In this document: positions 1 to 5,343 of the stretch, piece after piece | Numbering within the stretch: the stretch's first letter is position 1 | Layout of the letters: the number at the start of each line of letters is the position of its first letter | DNA from: Pseudomonadota bacterium | GTDB lineage: Bacteria > Pseudomonadota > Gammaproteobacteria > Xanthomonadales > Rhodanobacteraceae | DNA: 5,679 nucleotides | Direction of reading: 5' to 3' | NCBI GenBank assembly: GCA_018241165.1 | Contig: JAFEEK010000125.1 | Location: 1 to 5,679, forward strand | Program-made: the position numbers and the translations under genes | The notes under the pieces: generated by a model | Seen by the model: the letters and a program-made list of their open reading frames with translations, nothing else | Database searches by the model: none | What the model was told of the DNA's origin: nothing

Positions 1-1641
1 GTGGTCGAGAAGCGCATCGTCGATGGCAAGGAAATCCTCGGCCTGCGCCTGAACTGGAAGAAGCGCTACATCACGCTGGCGCCGGTCGCGAGCCTCATTG
101 GACTTGCGTTCCGCATCCAGGATCCAGATCACCTGCTCGGCGACAAGGAGGATCTGGGCATTACCTGCGCGTTGATCTCGCGCGATCTCCCCGGCATCGA
201 AATCGGCCAGCGTCACGATCCGATGGGTGTGCCGTTCATGAACGGACCGATCGTCGGCCGCGACGTATTTGCGCCGCTGGATTGCATCATCGGCGGGCGC
301 GAAGGCATCGGCCACGGTTGGCGCATGCTGATGGAATGCTTGGCCGCCGGACGCTCGATCTCGTTGCCGGCGCTGTCGGTCGGCGCGGCGCAGATGATGA
401 CGCGCATCAGCGGCGCGTACGCGACGGTGCGCGAACAATTCGACACGCCGATCGGGCGTTTCGAGGGCATCGAAGAACCACTCGCGCGCATTGCCGGCAA
501 GACCTACATGATGACCGCCACGCGCACGCTCACCTGCGGCGCGCTCGACGCCGGAGAAAAACCTGCCGTGCTGTCCGCGATTGCGAAAGCGTATTTGACC
601 GAAGGCATGCGCGAGGTCGTCACCGACGCCATGGACATCCGCGCCGGTGCGGCGATCCAGAAAGGCCCGCGCAATCCGCTCGCGCGCACCTGGGATGCGG
701 TACCGATCGGCATCACGGTCGAAGGCGCGAACATCCTCACGCGCTCGATGATCATTTACGGGCAGGGCGCGATCCGTTGTCATCCGTTCGTGCAGCATGA
801 GATCAACTCGATTGCCGCGAACGACCTGAAGGCATTCGACAAGGCGATCTTTGGCCACGTGAATCTGCTGTTCCGCAACGCGACGCGCGCGAAACTGCTG
901 GCCTGGACCGGCAGCCGACTAGCCAGCGCACCGCGCACCGAGGACACCGCGCGTTACTACCAGCATCTGTCGCGTTTTTCCGCCGCGTTCGAGTTGTTGT
1001 CCGATGTCGCAATGGGCACGCTCGGCGGTACGCTCAAGCGCCGCGAGAAGATATCCGGTCGCCTCGCCGATGCACTCGCGTATCTGTATCTGGCCTCCGC
1101 TTCGCTCAAGCGCTATCACGACGAAGCCAAGACCACGGCGAATTACAATTTGGTGCGCTGGAGCGTCGAGCACTGCCTGTACCGCATCCAGGAAGCGCTG
1201 CTCGGCGTCCTCGAAAACCTCCCCATGCGCGTGGCGGCTTGGTGGCTGTCGTGGGTGATCTTCCCGCTCGGCGCGCGCTTCCGCCCGCCGTCCGACAAAC
1301 TCGGCACGCGCGTCGCGCGCGACATTCTCGAAGACCGCGAAGCGCGCATCAATCTCACCCAGGACATTTTCGTGCCACCGGCGAACGAAGTCGGCTTGGG
1401 TGCGCTGGAAGCTGCGCTCGACAAGGCCGTGCGCGCGATCCCGGTGGAAACGAAACTGCGCGACGCCGTACGCGCAGGCACGCTCGACCGCGCGCCCGGC
1501 TACATGCTCGACGAAATGGGCCTGAAGGCCGGTGTCATCACGCAAGCCGAATACGATTTGATCCAGGAAGCCGACGCCGCGCGCAACGAGGTTGTTGCGG
1601 TCGATGCGTTCGATCCGGAAGTCTACAAGACGCTGCATTGA
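1..1641 (+). CDS. fadE: Acyl-CoA dehydrogenase FadE, C-terminal part (5' end outside window)
   Basis: FadE catalyses the first step of fatty acid beta-oxidation: FAD-dependent oxidation of acyl-CoA to trans-2-enoyl-CoA. The frame is open from base 1, so the leading GTG is an internal valine codon; 546 residues are visible against about 814 for the E. coli protein. From memory the sequence aligns with E. coli FadE along its whole length: LNWKKRYITLAPVA (17-30), EGIEEPLARIAG (155-166), GEKPAVLSAI (185-194), then VEGANILTRSM (240-250), whose E241 I take as the catalytic base by analogy with other acyl-CoA dehydrogenases, and GQGAIRCHP (254-262). The rest (about 263-546) is the long DUF1974-type extension found in bacterial FadE, with RYYQHLSRFSA (318-328), SDKLGTRVA (431-439) and a hydrophobic stretch (about 411-424) that may contact the membrane. 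It ends normally with DAFDPE near the C-terminus and TGA at 1639-1641, so the neighbouring restriction genes have not broken it. Confidence 0.96.
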   Translation: MVEKRIVDGKEILGLRLNWKKRYITLAPVASLIGLAFRIQDPDHLLGDKEDLGITCALISRDLPGIEIGQRHDPMGVPFMNGPIVGRDVFAPLDCIIGGREGIGHGWRMLMECLAAGRSISLPALSVGAAQMMTRISGAYATVREQFDTPIGRFEGIEEPLARIAGKTYMMTATRTLTCGALDAGEKPAVLSAIAKAYLTEGMREVVTDAMDIRAGAAIQKGPRNPLARTWDAVPIGITVEGANILTRSMIIYGQGAIRCHPFVQHEINSIAANDLKAFDKAIFGHVNLLFRNATRAKLLAWTGSRLASAPRTEDTARYYQHLSRFSAAFELLSDVAMGTLGGTLKRREKISGRLADALAYLYLASASLKRYHDEAKTTANYNLVRWSVEHCLYRIQEALLGVLENLPMRVAAWWLSWVIFPLGARFRPPSDKLGTRVARDILEDREARINLTQDIFVPPANEVGLGALEAALDKAVRAIPVETKLRDAVRAGTLDRAPGYMLDEMGLKAGVITQAEYDLIQEADAARNEVVAVDAFDPEVYKTLH

Positions 1642-1643
1642 GC

Positions 1644-1660
1644 GTCGCAGCTATTGCGAC
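1644..1660. promoter_or_regulatory. Inverted repeat GTCGCA-N5-TGCGAC before the methyltransferase gene
   Basis: Six perfectly complementary bases at 1644-1649 and 1655-1660 flank GCTAT, directly after the fadE stop. No T-run follows, so it is a poor intrinsic terminator. It covers the place where a -35 box would lie for the -10-like element at 1672-1677. It could be an operator, perhaps for autoregulation by the methyltransferase, or a weak hairpin after fadE. A 6-bp palindrome can also arise by chance, so the role is open. Confidence 0.35.
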
Positions 1661-1671
1661 TCGACGCCGGT

Positions 1672-1685
1672 TAGAATTACCAACA
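1672..1685 (+). promoter_or_regulatory. Candidate -10 box and leaderless start of the methyltransferase mRNA
   Basis: TAGAAT (1672-1677) matches the sigma-70 -10 consensus TATAAT at four of six positions, including the key second A and final T. It lies 7 bases before the ATG at 1685. Transcription would then begin at about 1684-1685, giving an mRNA with little or no leader. This fits the absence of any Shine-Dalgarno-like purine run before this ATG. No good -35 box is at the right distance: TTGCGA at 1654-1659 leaves a spacer of only 12. Leaderless transcripts are known for genes of some type II restriction-modification systems. The call is inference from position and motif. Confidence 0.4.
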
Positions 1686-3067
1686 TGGAAATCGTTCAGC
1701 AGATTGCGGAAATCGAATCTCGGCGACGCAGCGCCACGCGGTCTGTGGATTCCGGACATCGTGCCGAGTTCGGTCAATTCTTTACACCGCAATCGACCGC
1801 GATCTTCATGGCTTCGCTGTTCGATTTCAACAATGGCGCAATCGAGCTGCTCGATCCGGGGGCTGGCGTCGGCTCGCTGACCGCGGCGTTCGCACATGCT
1901 GCGCATGGACGCTCGATTCACGCGACCTGTCACGAGATCGACCCGCAATATCACCCGGCTTTGCGCGAGACGTTGCGCGGGCTGGACAACGTGGAACCCG
2001 ATGTGCGACAAGGCGATTTCATCGAAGCTGCGGTGTGCGATGCTCAAACCTCGCATCACGCGCGCTATACGCACGTCATCGCCAATCCGCCATACCGGAA
2101 AATCGCGACCGATTCGCGCGAGCGTCGCCTGGCCGCGAAGCTCGGTTTACAGACGTCCAACCTCTATACGGCGTTTCTGGCCGGCGCCATCGCGCAATGC
2201 GCGCACGGCGCGCAGGTCGTGGTCATCGTGCCACGATCATTCATGAACGGGCCTTATTTCAAAGCATTCCGATATTGGCTGCTGGATCGGGTGGCGCTGG
2301 CCCGCATTCACCTGTTCGATCGCCGCGATAAAGCGTTCGCAGAGGACAAGGTGTTGCAGGAAAACGTGATCCTGAAAGTCATTGTCGGCGCACGACAAGG
2401 CGATGTCGTCGTCTCATCGTCAGCCGACGACCGCTTTACCGATCTGCGTTTGCACTGCGTGCCATTCAGCGCCATCGTTACGCCAGGCGACGACGAACTC
2501 TTCATCCATGTGCCATCCGCGCAAGGCGAACGTGCCGGATCGCTGGAAGGGCACACACTGCGTCAGCTGGAGATCGATGTCTGCACTGGCCCGGTGGTCG
2601 ACTTCCGCCTACGCGAGCATCTGCGACAGGAACCGCAACAAGACAGCGTACCGCTGCTGTACGCCTCGCATTTTCATGGCGGTTTCGCATGGCCACGCGA
2701 CGGTCGCAAGCCGAACGCAATTGCAGTGAATCCGCAGACCCGACCATGGCTCATGCCGAATGGCTGCTACGTCGTAACGCGTCGATTCACGTCGAAAGAG
2801 GAAAAACGCCGCATCGTTGCGCACGTCTTGCCAGCTGATGCTCTCCCCTACGCGCTGGTGGGCTTTGAGAATCATCTCAACGTATTTCACCAAGACCGGC
2901 ATGGATTGCCGCAACGCCTGGCGCACGGATTGTGCGCCTACCTCAATTCGCAACGCGTTGACGATTATTTCCGCACGTTCTCCGGCCACACCCAGGTCAA
3001 CGCCACCGATCTGCGGCGCCTGAAATACCCTTCGCTCGCGGAATTGGAAGCGCTTGCCGATGCCTAG
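1685..3067 (+). CDS. Type II N6-adenine DNA methyltransferase, BsuBI/PstI family (modification subunit)
   Basis: The 460-residue product should transfer a methyl group from S-adenosylmethionine to N6 of adenine in the system's recognition site (CTGCAG for BsuBI and PstI), shielding it from the nuclease encoded next. Motif X is FGQFFTPQ (29-36), the AdoMet-binding motif I is LLDPGAGVG (55-63), an acidic motif II is CHEID (82-86), motif III is GDF (110-112) and the catalytic motif IV is NPPY (134-137). This X-I-IV order, with a target-recognition region following, is that of gamma-class adenine methyltransferases. Family-typical blocks follow: VPRSFMNGPYF (182-192), RFTSKEEKRR (367-376), FENHLN (394-399) and FSGHTQVNATDLR (432-444). 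M.PstI and M.BsuBI are, as I recall, near 500 residues, so this one is slightly short, but every expected block is present. I chose ATG 1685 because motif X then sits near residue 30 and the upstream in-frame codons overlap fadE. No Shine-Dalgarno is visible. Family assignment is firm; exact specificity is untested. Confidence 0.94.
   Translation: MEIVQQIAEIESRRRSATRSVDSGHRAEFGQFFTPQSTAIFMASLFDFNNGAIELLDPGAGVGSLTAAFAHAAHGRSIHATCHEIDPQYHPALRETLRGLDNVEPDVRQGDFIEAAVCDAQTSHHARYTHVIANPPYRKIATDSRERRLAAKLGLQTSNLYTAFLAGAIAQCAHGAQVVVIVPRSFMNGPYFKAFRYWLLDRVALARIHLFDRRDKAFAEDKVLQENVILKVIVGARQGDVVVSSSADDRFTDLRLHCVPFSAIVTPGDDELFIHVPSAQGERAGSLEGHTLRQLEIDVCTGPVVDFRLREHLRQEPQQDSVPLLYASHFHGGFAWPRDGRKPNAIAVNPQTRPWLMPNGCYVVTRRFTSKEEKRRIVAHVLPADALPYALVGFENHLNVFHQDRHGLPQRLAHGLCAYLNSQRVDDYFRTFSGHTQVNATDLRRLKYPSLAELEALADA
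3046..3050 (+). promoter_or_regulatory. Ribosome binding site that favours the ATG start of the endonuclease
   Basis: GGAAG lies 9 bases before the ATG at 3060 and only 3 bases before an alternative in-frame TTG at 3054. The spacing favours the ATG. The site lies inside the last codons of the methyltransferase gene, so ribosomes finishing that gene are close by. Confidence 0.5.
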
Positions 3068-3998
3068 GAAAATCGACGATGCGATGCGGATCCTGCAGGC
3101 ATTGGATATGCCTCGCGCGCAAACGAACCTGCGCTCGGCCCTTTGTCTGCTGGCCATCTGCGACATCAAGCCACGAACGGCATGGAAACAGGCGCGCGCA
3201 CCGCTGCTCGGCATCACGCCGATCATGGCATTCGCGGCTGAGCATTTTCTCGAAAAGCCGTATGCACCGAATACACGCGAAACAATTCGGCGGCAAACCA
3301 TGCATCAGTTTTGCGAAGCCGGGATCACGCTCTACAACCCAGACGATCCATCGCGCCCGGTCAACTCGCCGAAGGCCGTGTATCAAATCAGTCCGGAAGC
3401 GCTTGCGCTGATGCGCAATTTCGGCGGCCCGCAATGGCAGAAAAGTCTCGCCGGCTTCATTGAACGCCGCGGACGTCTCGCCCGGAAATACGCGGCGCCG
3501 CGCAAACTTGCCGAAGTGCCGATCCGAACCGGAAACGGACGCATCATGCGACTATCGCCGGGAGCGCATTCCAAACTCATTCGCAGCATTGTCGAAGCAT
3601 TCGCTCCGCGTTTCGCGCCCGGTTCGACGCTGATCTACGCCGGCGACACTGGCGACAAACGCGGATTCTCGAATGACGCGGCGTTTGCTGCCTTGGGCAT
3701 CGAACTCGACAGCCACGGCAAGATGCCCGATGTCGTGATCCACGACACCGCCCGCGACTGGCTATTGTTGTGCGAGGCCGTCACCAGTCACGGCCCAGTG
3801 AACGCGAAGCGGCATGCTGAACTCAAGCGATTATTTGCTGCGCACCGAGGGCTGGTTTTCGTCACCGCATTCGCTTCGCGTAAAGTCATGGCGAAATATC
3901 TGGCCGAAATCGCCTGGGAAACGGAAGTCTGGTGCGCCGATGCGCCGGATCATCTTGTCCACTTCAATGGCGAGAGATTTCTCGGGCCGTATGCGTAA
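3060..3998 (+). CDS. Type II restriction endonuclease, BsuBI/PstI family
   Basis: This 312-residue protein should cut double-stranded DNA at sites the partner methyltransferase has not modified; BsuBI and PstI cut CTGCAG. Residues about 1-140 match the N-terminal helix-turn-helix-type domain of the family. Residues about 155-312 form the PD-(D/E)XK-like nuclease domain: YAGDTGDKRGF (193-203), HGKMPDVV (219-226) with D224, CEAVTSHGPVNAKR (238-251) with E239, VTAF (268-271), IAWETEVW (284-291), PDHLVHFNG (296-304) and the terminal FLGPY (307-311). All of these are family hallmarks, and the length agrees with the roughly 316-326 residues I recall for BsuBI and PstI. In the catalytic motif the residue after E-x is Val (E-A-V-T), not Lys; I believe this is usual for the family. 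The start is ATG 3060, inside the end of the methyltransferase gene; TTG 3054 is possible but badly spaced from the ribosome site. No frameshift or missing block is seen, so it is probably active. Confidence 0.95.
   Translation: MPRKIDDAMRILQALDMPRAQTNLRSALCLLAICDIKPRTAWKQARAPLLGITPIMAFAAEHFLEKPYAPNTRETIRRQTMHQFCEAGITLYNPDDPSRPVNSPKAVYQISPEALALMRNFGGPQWQKSLAGFIERRGRLARKYAAPRKLAEVPIRTGNGRIMRLSPGAHSKLIRSIVEAFAPRFAPGSTLIYAGDTGDKRGFSNDAAFAALGIELDSHGKMPDVVIHDTARDWLLLCEAVTSHGPVNAKRHAELKRLFAAHRGLVFVTAFASRKVMAKYLAEIAWETEVWCADAPDHLVHFNGERFLGPYA
3093..3098. other. CTGCAG, predicted recognition site of the system, inside its own endonuclease gene
   Basis: The palindrome CTGCAG, the target of the BsuBI/PstI family, lies 33 bases downstream of the endonuclease ATG and 26 bases after the methyltransferase stop codon. 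It is one of two such sites in the window. That this system recognises CTGCAG is inferred from family membership. Confidence 0.6.
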
Positions 3999-4022
3999 CG
4001 CCACGCAAATTGGTTTATTGCC

Positions 4023-4673
4023 GTGACTCGTATCGGCCCTTGTTGGATCCTGTTTGCAGTGGTTGCGGCACCGGCAACCGCAACCGACGTCTACAAATGC
4101 ACAACACCGCAGGGCGATGTCGCATTCCAGGATCGGCCGTGTCCGCAAAATGCGCAACAGGCGGAAATCTGGCTGCCGGATGCGCCGCCCGCACCGATGC
4201 AATCGACGAATTCCGCGCCCGCGCCACCGCCGGATACGAGTCCGTCTCCGCCCGCACCGGTCGCCAGGCCACCGACGCCGCTGCCAGCGCTATGGATCTG
4301 TCGCAACGCCGAAGATGGCTCGACGTATTTCAGCCGCAACGGTTCGCCGCCGGTGCGTTATGTTCCGCTCGGCGTGCTCGGCTACCCGGGCCACAGTCTT
4401 GCGCAAGCATATGGGCCCGGTGGCATCGGCGTGTCCGCGCCGGAACTGCGGCAAGTTCCGATCAGCACGTCACCGCACGACGCGATCGCCGGCGGCTACG
4501 CCCCGCTGCAGGACGAGTGCCTGCGCGCCTCACGCGAGCAGACCTGCGGTTGGTTGCAGAAGCAGTACGACGAGGTGACGCACAAACTGCGCAATGCGTT
4601 CAAGGACCAGCAGGCGATCCTGCAACCGCAGGCGGATGAGCTGGAAAATCAACTGAACAGATGTAACGAGTAA
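4023..4673 (+). CDS. Exported DUF4124-domain protein of unknown function
   Basis: A 216-residue protein of unknown function, probably periplasmic. A short signal peptide (hydrophobic core about 8-18) ends in ATA at 18-20, so cleavage after A20 is likely. A DUF4124 core follows: TDVYKC (21-26), GDVAFQDRPCP (31-41). Residues 52-90 are a proline/alanine/serine-rich linker. Then comes LWICRNAEDGSTYFSRNGSP (90-109), which resembles the first core and may be a second, degenerate copy. A glycine-rich stretch (117-136) leads to a helical, charged tail (163-216) with coiled-coil-like character. The mature part holds six cysteines (26, 40, 93, 166, 175, 214), which would suit disulfides. GTG 4023 is the only usual start between the upstream in-frame stop and the signal peptide. 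It sits 24 bases after the endonuclease stop with no clear Shine-Dalgarno, so co-transcription from the restriction genes is possible. DUF4124 proteins are common in gammaproteobacteria; their job is unclear. Confidence 0.85.
   Translation: MTRIGPCWILFAVVAAPATATDVYKCTTPQGDVAFQDRPCPQNAQQAEIWLPDAPPAPMQSTNSAPAPPPDTSPSPPAPVARPPTPLPALWICRNAEDGSTYFSRNGSPPVRYVPLGVLGYPGHSLAQAYGPGGIGVSAPELRQVPISTSPHDAIAGGYAPLQDECLRASREQTCGWLQKQYDEVTHKLRNAFKDQQAILQPQADELENQLNRCNE
4506..4511. other. CTGCAG, second predicted recognition site of the BsuBI/PstI-like system
   Basis: This is the only other CTGCAG I found in the window, inside the DUF4124 gene. Two sites in 5.7 kb is about what base composition predicts, so site avoidance is not evident here. 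It is a natural place to test protection by methylation. Confidence 0.6.
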
Positions 4674-4695
4674 CGTGGGAGTTGCGCAATTACCC

Positions 4696-4719
4696 CCCTC
4701 TCCCGCTGGCGGGAGAGGG
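4696..4719 (+). repeat. Hairpin of repeat copy 1; possible transcript end for the DUF4124 gene
   Basis: CCCTCTCCCGC (4696-4706) pairs perfectly with 4709-4719, leaving only TG between the arms. It begins 22 bases after the DUF4124 stop codon. The stem is very stable but is followed by TTGGGGTG, not a T-run, so it is more likely a 3'-end stabiliser or weak terminator than a classical intrinsic terminator. Confidence 0.6.
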
Positions 4720-4756
4720 TTGGGGTGAGGGTGGTAGACACTCCAGCGCGACAACC

Positions 4757-4806
4757 ACCACCCTCACCCGCGCCTGCGGCGCGGCCTCTCCCGCCAGCGG
4801 GAGAGG
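4757..4806 (-). repeat. Repeat copy 2, inverted, with an extra inner hairpin; possible transcript end for ogt
   Basis: CCTCTCCCGC (4785-4794) pairs with 4797-4806 around CA. Unlike copy 1, this copy carries a second stem, CCGCGCC (4768-4774) with GGCGCGG (4778-4784), between its palindrome and the GGGTGAGGG block. Read on the minus strand, it begins 25 bases past the ogt stop. The insert makes the two copies variants of the same repeat, not an exact duplication. Confidence 0.6.
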
Positions 4807-4831
4807 CGATGCTGGCCGTTGCATCGATCAA

Positions 4832-5332
4832 TCACGGCGCCAGCGCAAACGCCGAATTCTTCTGTTCCAGATCGAGCAGGAATTTCTTGTTCGGCAGGCC
4901 GCCGCCGTAGCCGGTGAGCGTGCCGTTCGTGCCGATCACGCGATGGCACGGAATAATGATGGCAATCGGATTCTGGCCGTTCGCGGCGCCGACCGCGCGC
5001 GAGGCATGCGGTTCGCCGACCGCGCGCGCGATGTCGCCGTAGCTCGCGGTCGCGCCATACGCAATGCGCAGCAACGCGAGCCACACGCGCTGCTGGAAGT
5101 CCGTGCCTTGCGGCGCGAGCGGCAGATCGAATTCGCGCAGCTTGCCGGCGAAGTAAGCCTTGAGTTGTGCGCGTGCTTCGTGCAACGCGCCCGGCCCGCG
5201 CTGCCAATCGTCGGCGACTGGCGTCGGGTGGCGGCCGGTTTCGAACGCAACATGGCGCAGACCCTGGCCGTCCGCCACGAGCAGCAGGCGTCCGACCGGG
5301 GAATCGAGATAGTCGTAATACACGTCAGTCAT
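4832..5332 (-). CDS. ogt: Methylated-DNA--protein-cysteine S-methyltransferase (O6-alkylguanine repair)
   Basis: This 166-residue suicide enzyme repairs O6-alkylguanine (and O4-alkylthymine) in DNA by moving the alkyl group to its own cysteine. The active site IIIPCHRVIG spans 125-134, with C129 as acceptor and H130 and R131 beside it. The DNA-binding helix-turn-helix precedes it: SYGDIARAVGEPHASRAVGAANGQNP (97-122), with Y98 and the arginine finger R112 in their usual places. GTLTGYGGGLPNKKFLLDLE (137-156) is the typical C-terminal block. Residues 1-75 form the less conserved N-terminal domain. Length and the absence of an Ada-type zinc-binding region fit a stand-alone Ogt. The start is ATG at 5332-5330, with GAGG seven bases upstream on the minus strand. 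The gene follows alkA by nine bases, so the two probably form one transcript. It ends at the convergent repeat region. The family is certain; the choice of symbol ogt over another small AGT is by size. Confidence 0.95.
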   Translation of the reverse strand: MTDVYYDYLDSPVGRLLLVADGQGLRHVAFETGRHPTPVADDWQRGPGALHEARAQLKAYFAGKLREFDLPLAPQGTDFQQRVWLALLRIAYGATASYGDIARAVGEPHASRAVGAANGQNPIAIIIPCHRVIGTNGTLTGYGGGLPNKKFLLDLEQKNSAFALAP

Positions 5333-5339
5333 CGTAGAA

Positions 5340-5343
5340 CCTC
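5340..5343 (-). promoter_or_regulatory. Ribosome binding site of ogt, overlapping the alkA stop codon
   Basis: On the minus strand GAGG lies seven bases before the ogt ATG and shares bases with the alkA TGA (read as TGAGG). This arrangement supports translational coupling of the two repair genes and fixes the ogt start. Confidence 0.65.

Larger units (their letters stand above)
4693..4806. repeat. Pair of facing hairpin repeats between convergent genes (BIME/REP-like)
   Basis: Two copies of one element face each other around a 21-base spacer (4736-4756). The 13-base block GGGTGAGGGTGGT (4723-4735) is exactly complementary to 4757-4769, and the outer CCTCTCCC/GGGAGAGG palindromes are shared. 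Elements of this type, a CCTCTCCC..GGGAGAGG palindrome followed by GGGGTGAGGG, are a familiar dispersed intergenic repeat in many proteobacterial genomes. The block fills the gap between the convergent DUF4124 and ogt genes, so its hairpins may stop or stabilise transcripts from both sides, but no T-run follows either hairpin. The full pair could also fold as one long cruciform. Confidence 0.8.

Noticed and set aside
919..1638. A 239-codon open frame on the minus strand, antisense to fadE
   Set aside because: It lies wholly inside the strongly conserved fadE coding region, and its translation is arginine-rich with no recognisable motif. Long antisense frames are common in GC-rich genes.
1642..1684. 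A controller (C) protein gene before the methyltransferase
   Set aside because: The gap is only 43 bases and no small helix-turn-helix frame is present in either direction.
2609..3301. A 230-codon open frame on the minus strand across the methyltransferase-endonuclease junction
   Set aside because: Both plus-strand genes have clear family motifs across this region, and the antisense product shows none.
1652..4021. TATTGC at 1652-1657 and 4016-4021 as a target-site duplication flanking the restriction cassette
   Set aside because: A 6-base match between two short flanks is easily due to chance, and no inverted termini or transposase accompany it.
3932..4639. A 235-codon plus-strand frame overlapping the end of the endonuclease and most of the DUF4124 gene
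   Set aside because: Its translation is arginine/alanine-rich without a domain, whereas the alternative frame has a signal peptide and a DUF4124 core.
4693..4806. A CRISPR array or a classical intrinsic terminator
   Set aside because: There are only two inverted copies with a single spacer-like gap, not regularly spaced direct repeats, and neither hairpin is followed by a T-run.
4764..5207. A 147-codon minus-strand frame over the repeat and ogt
   Set aside because: It runs through the intergenic repeat and is a frame shadow of ogt, whose PCHR motif lies in the other frame.
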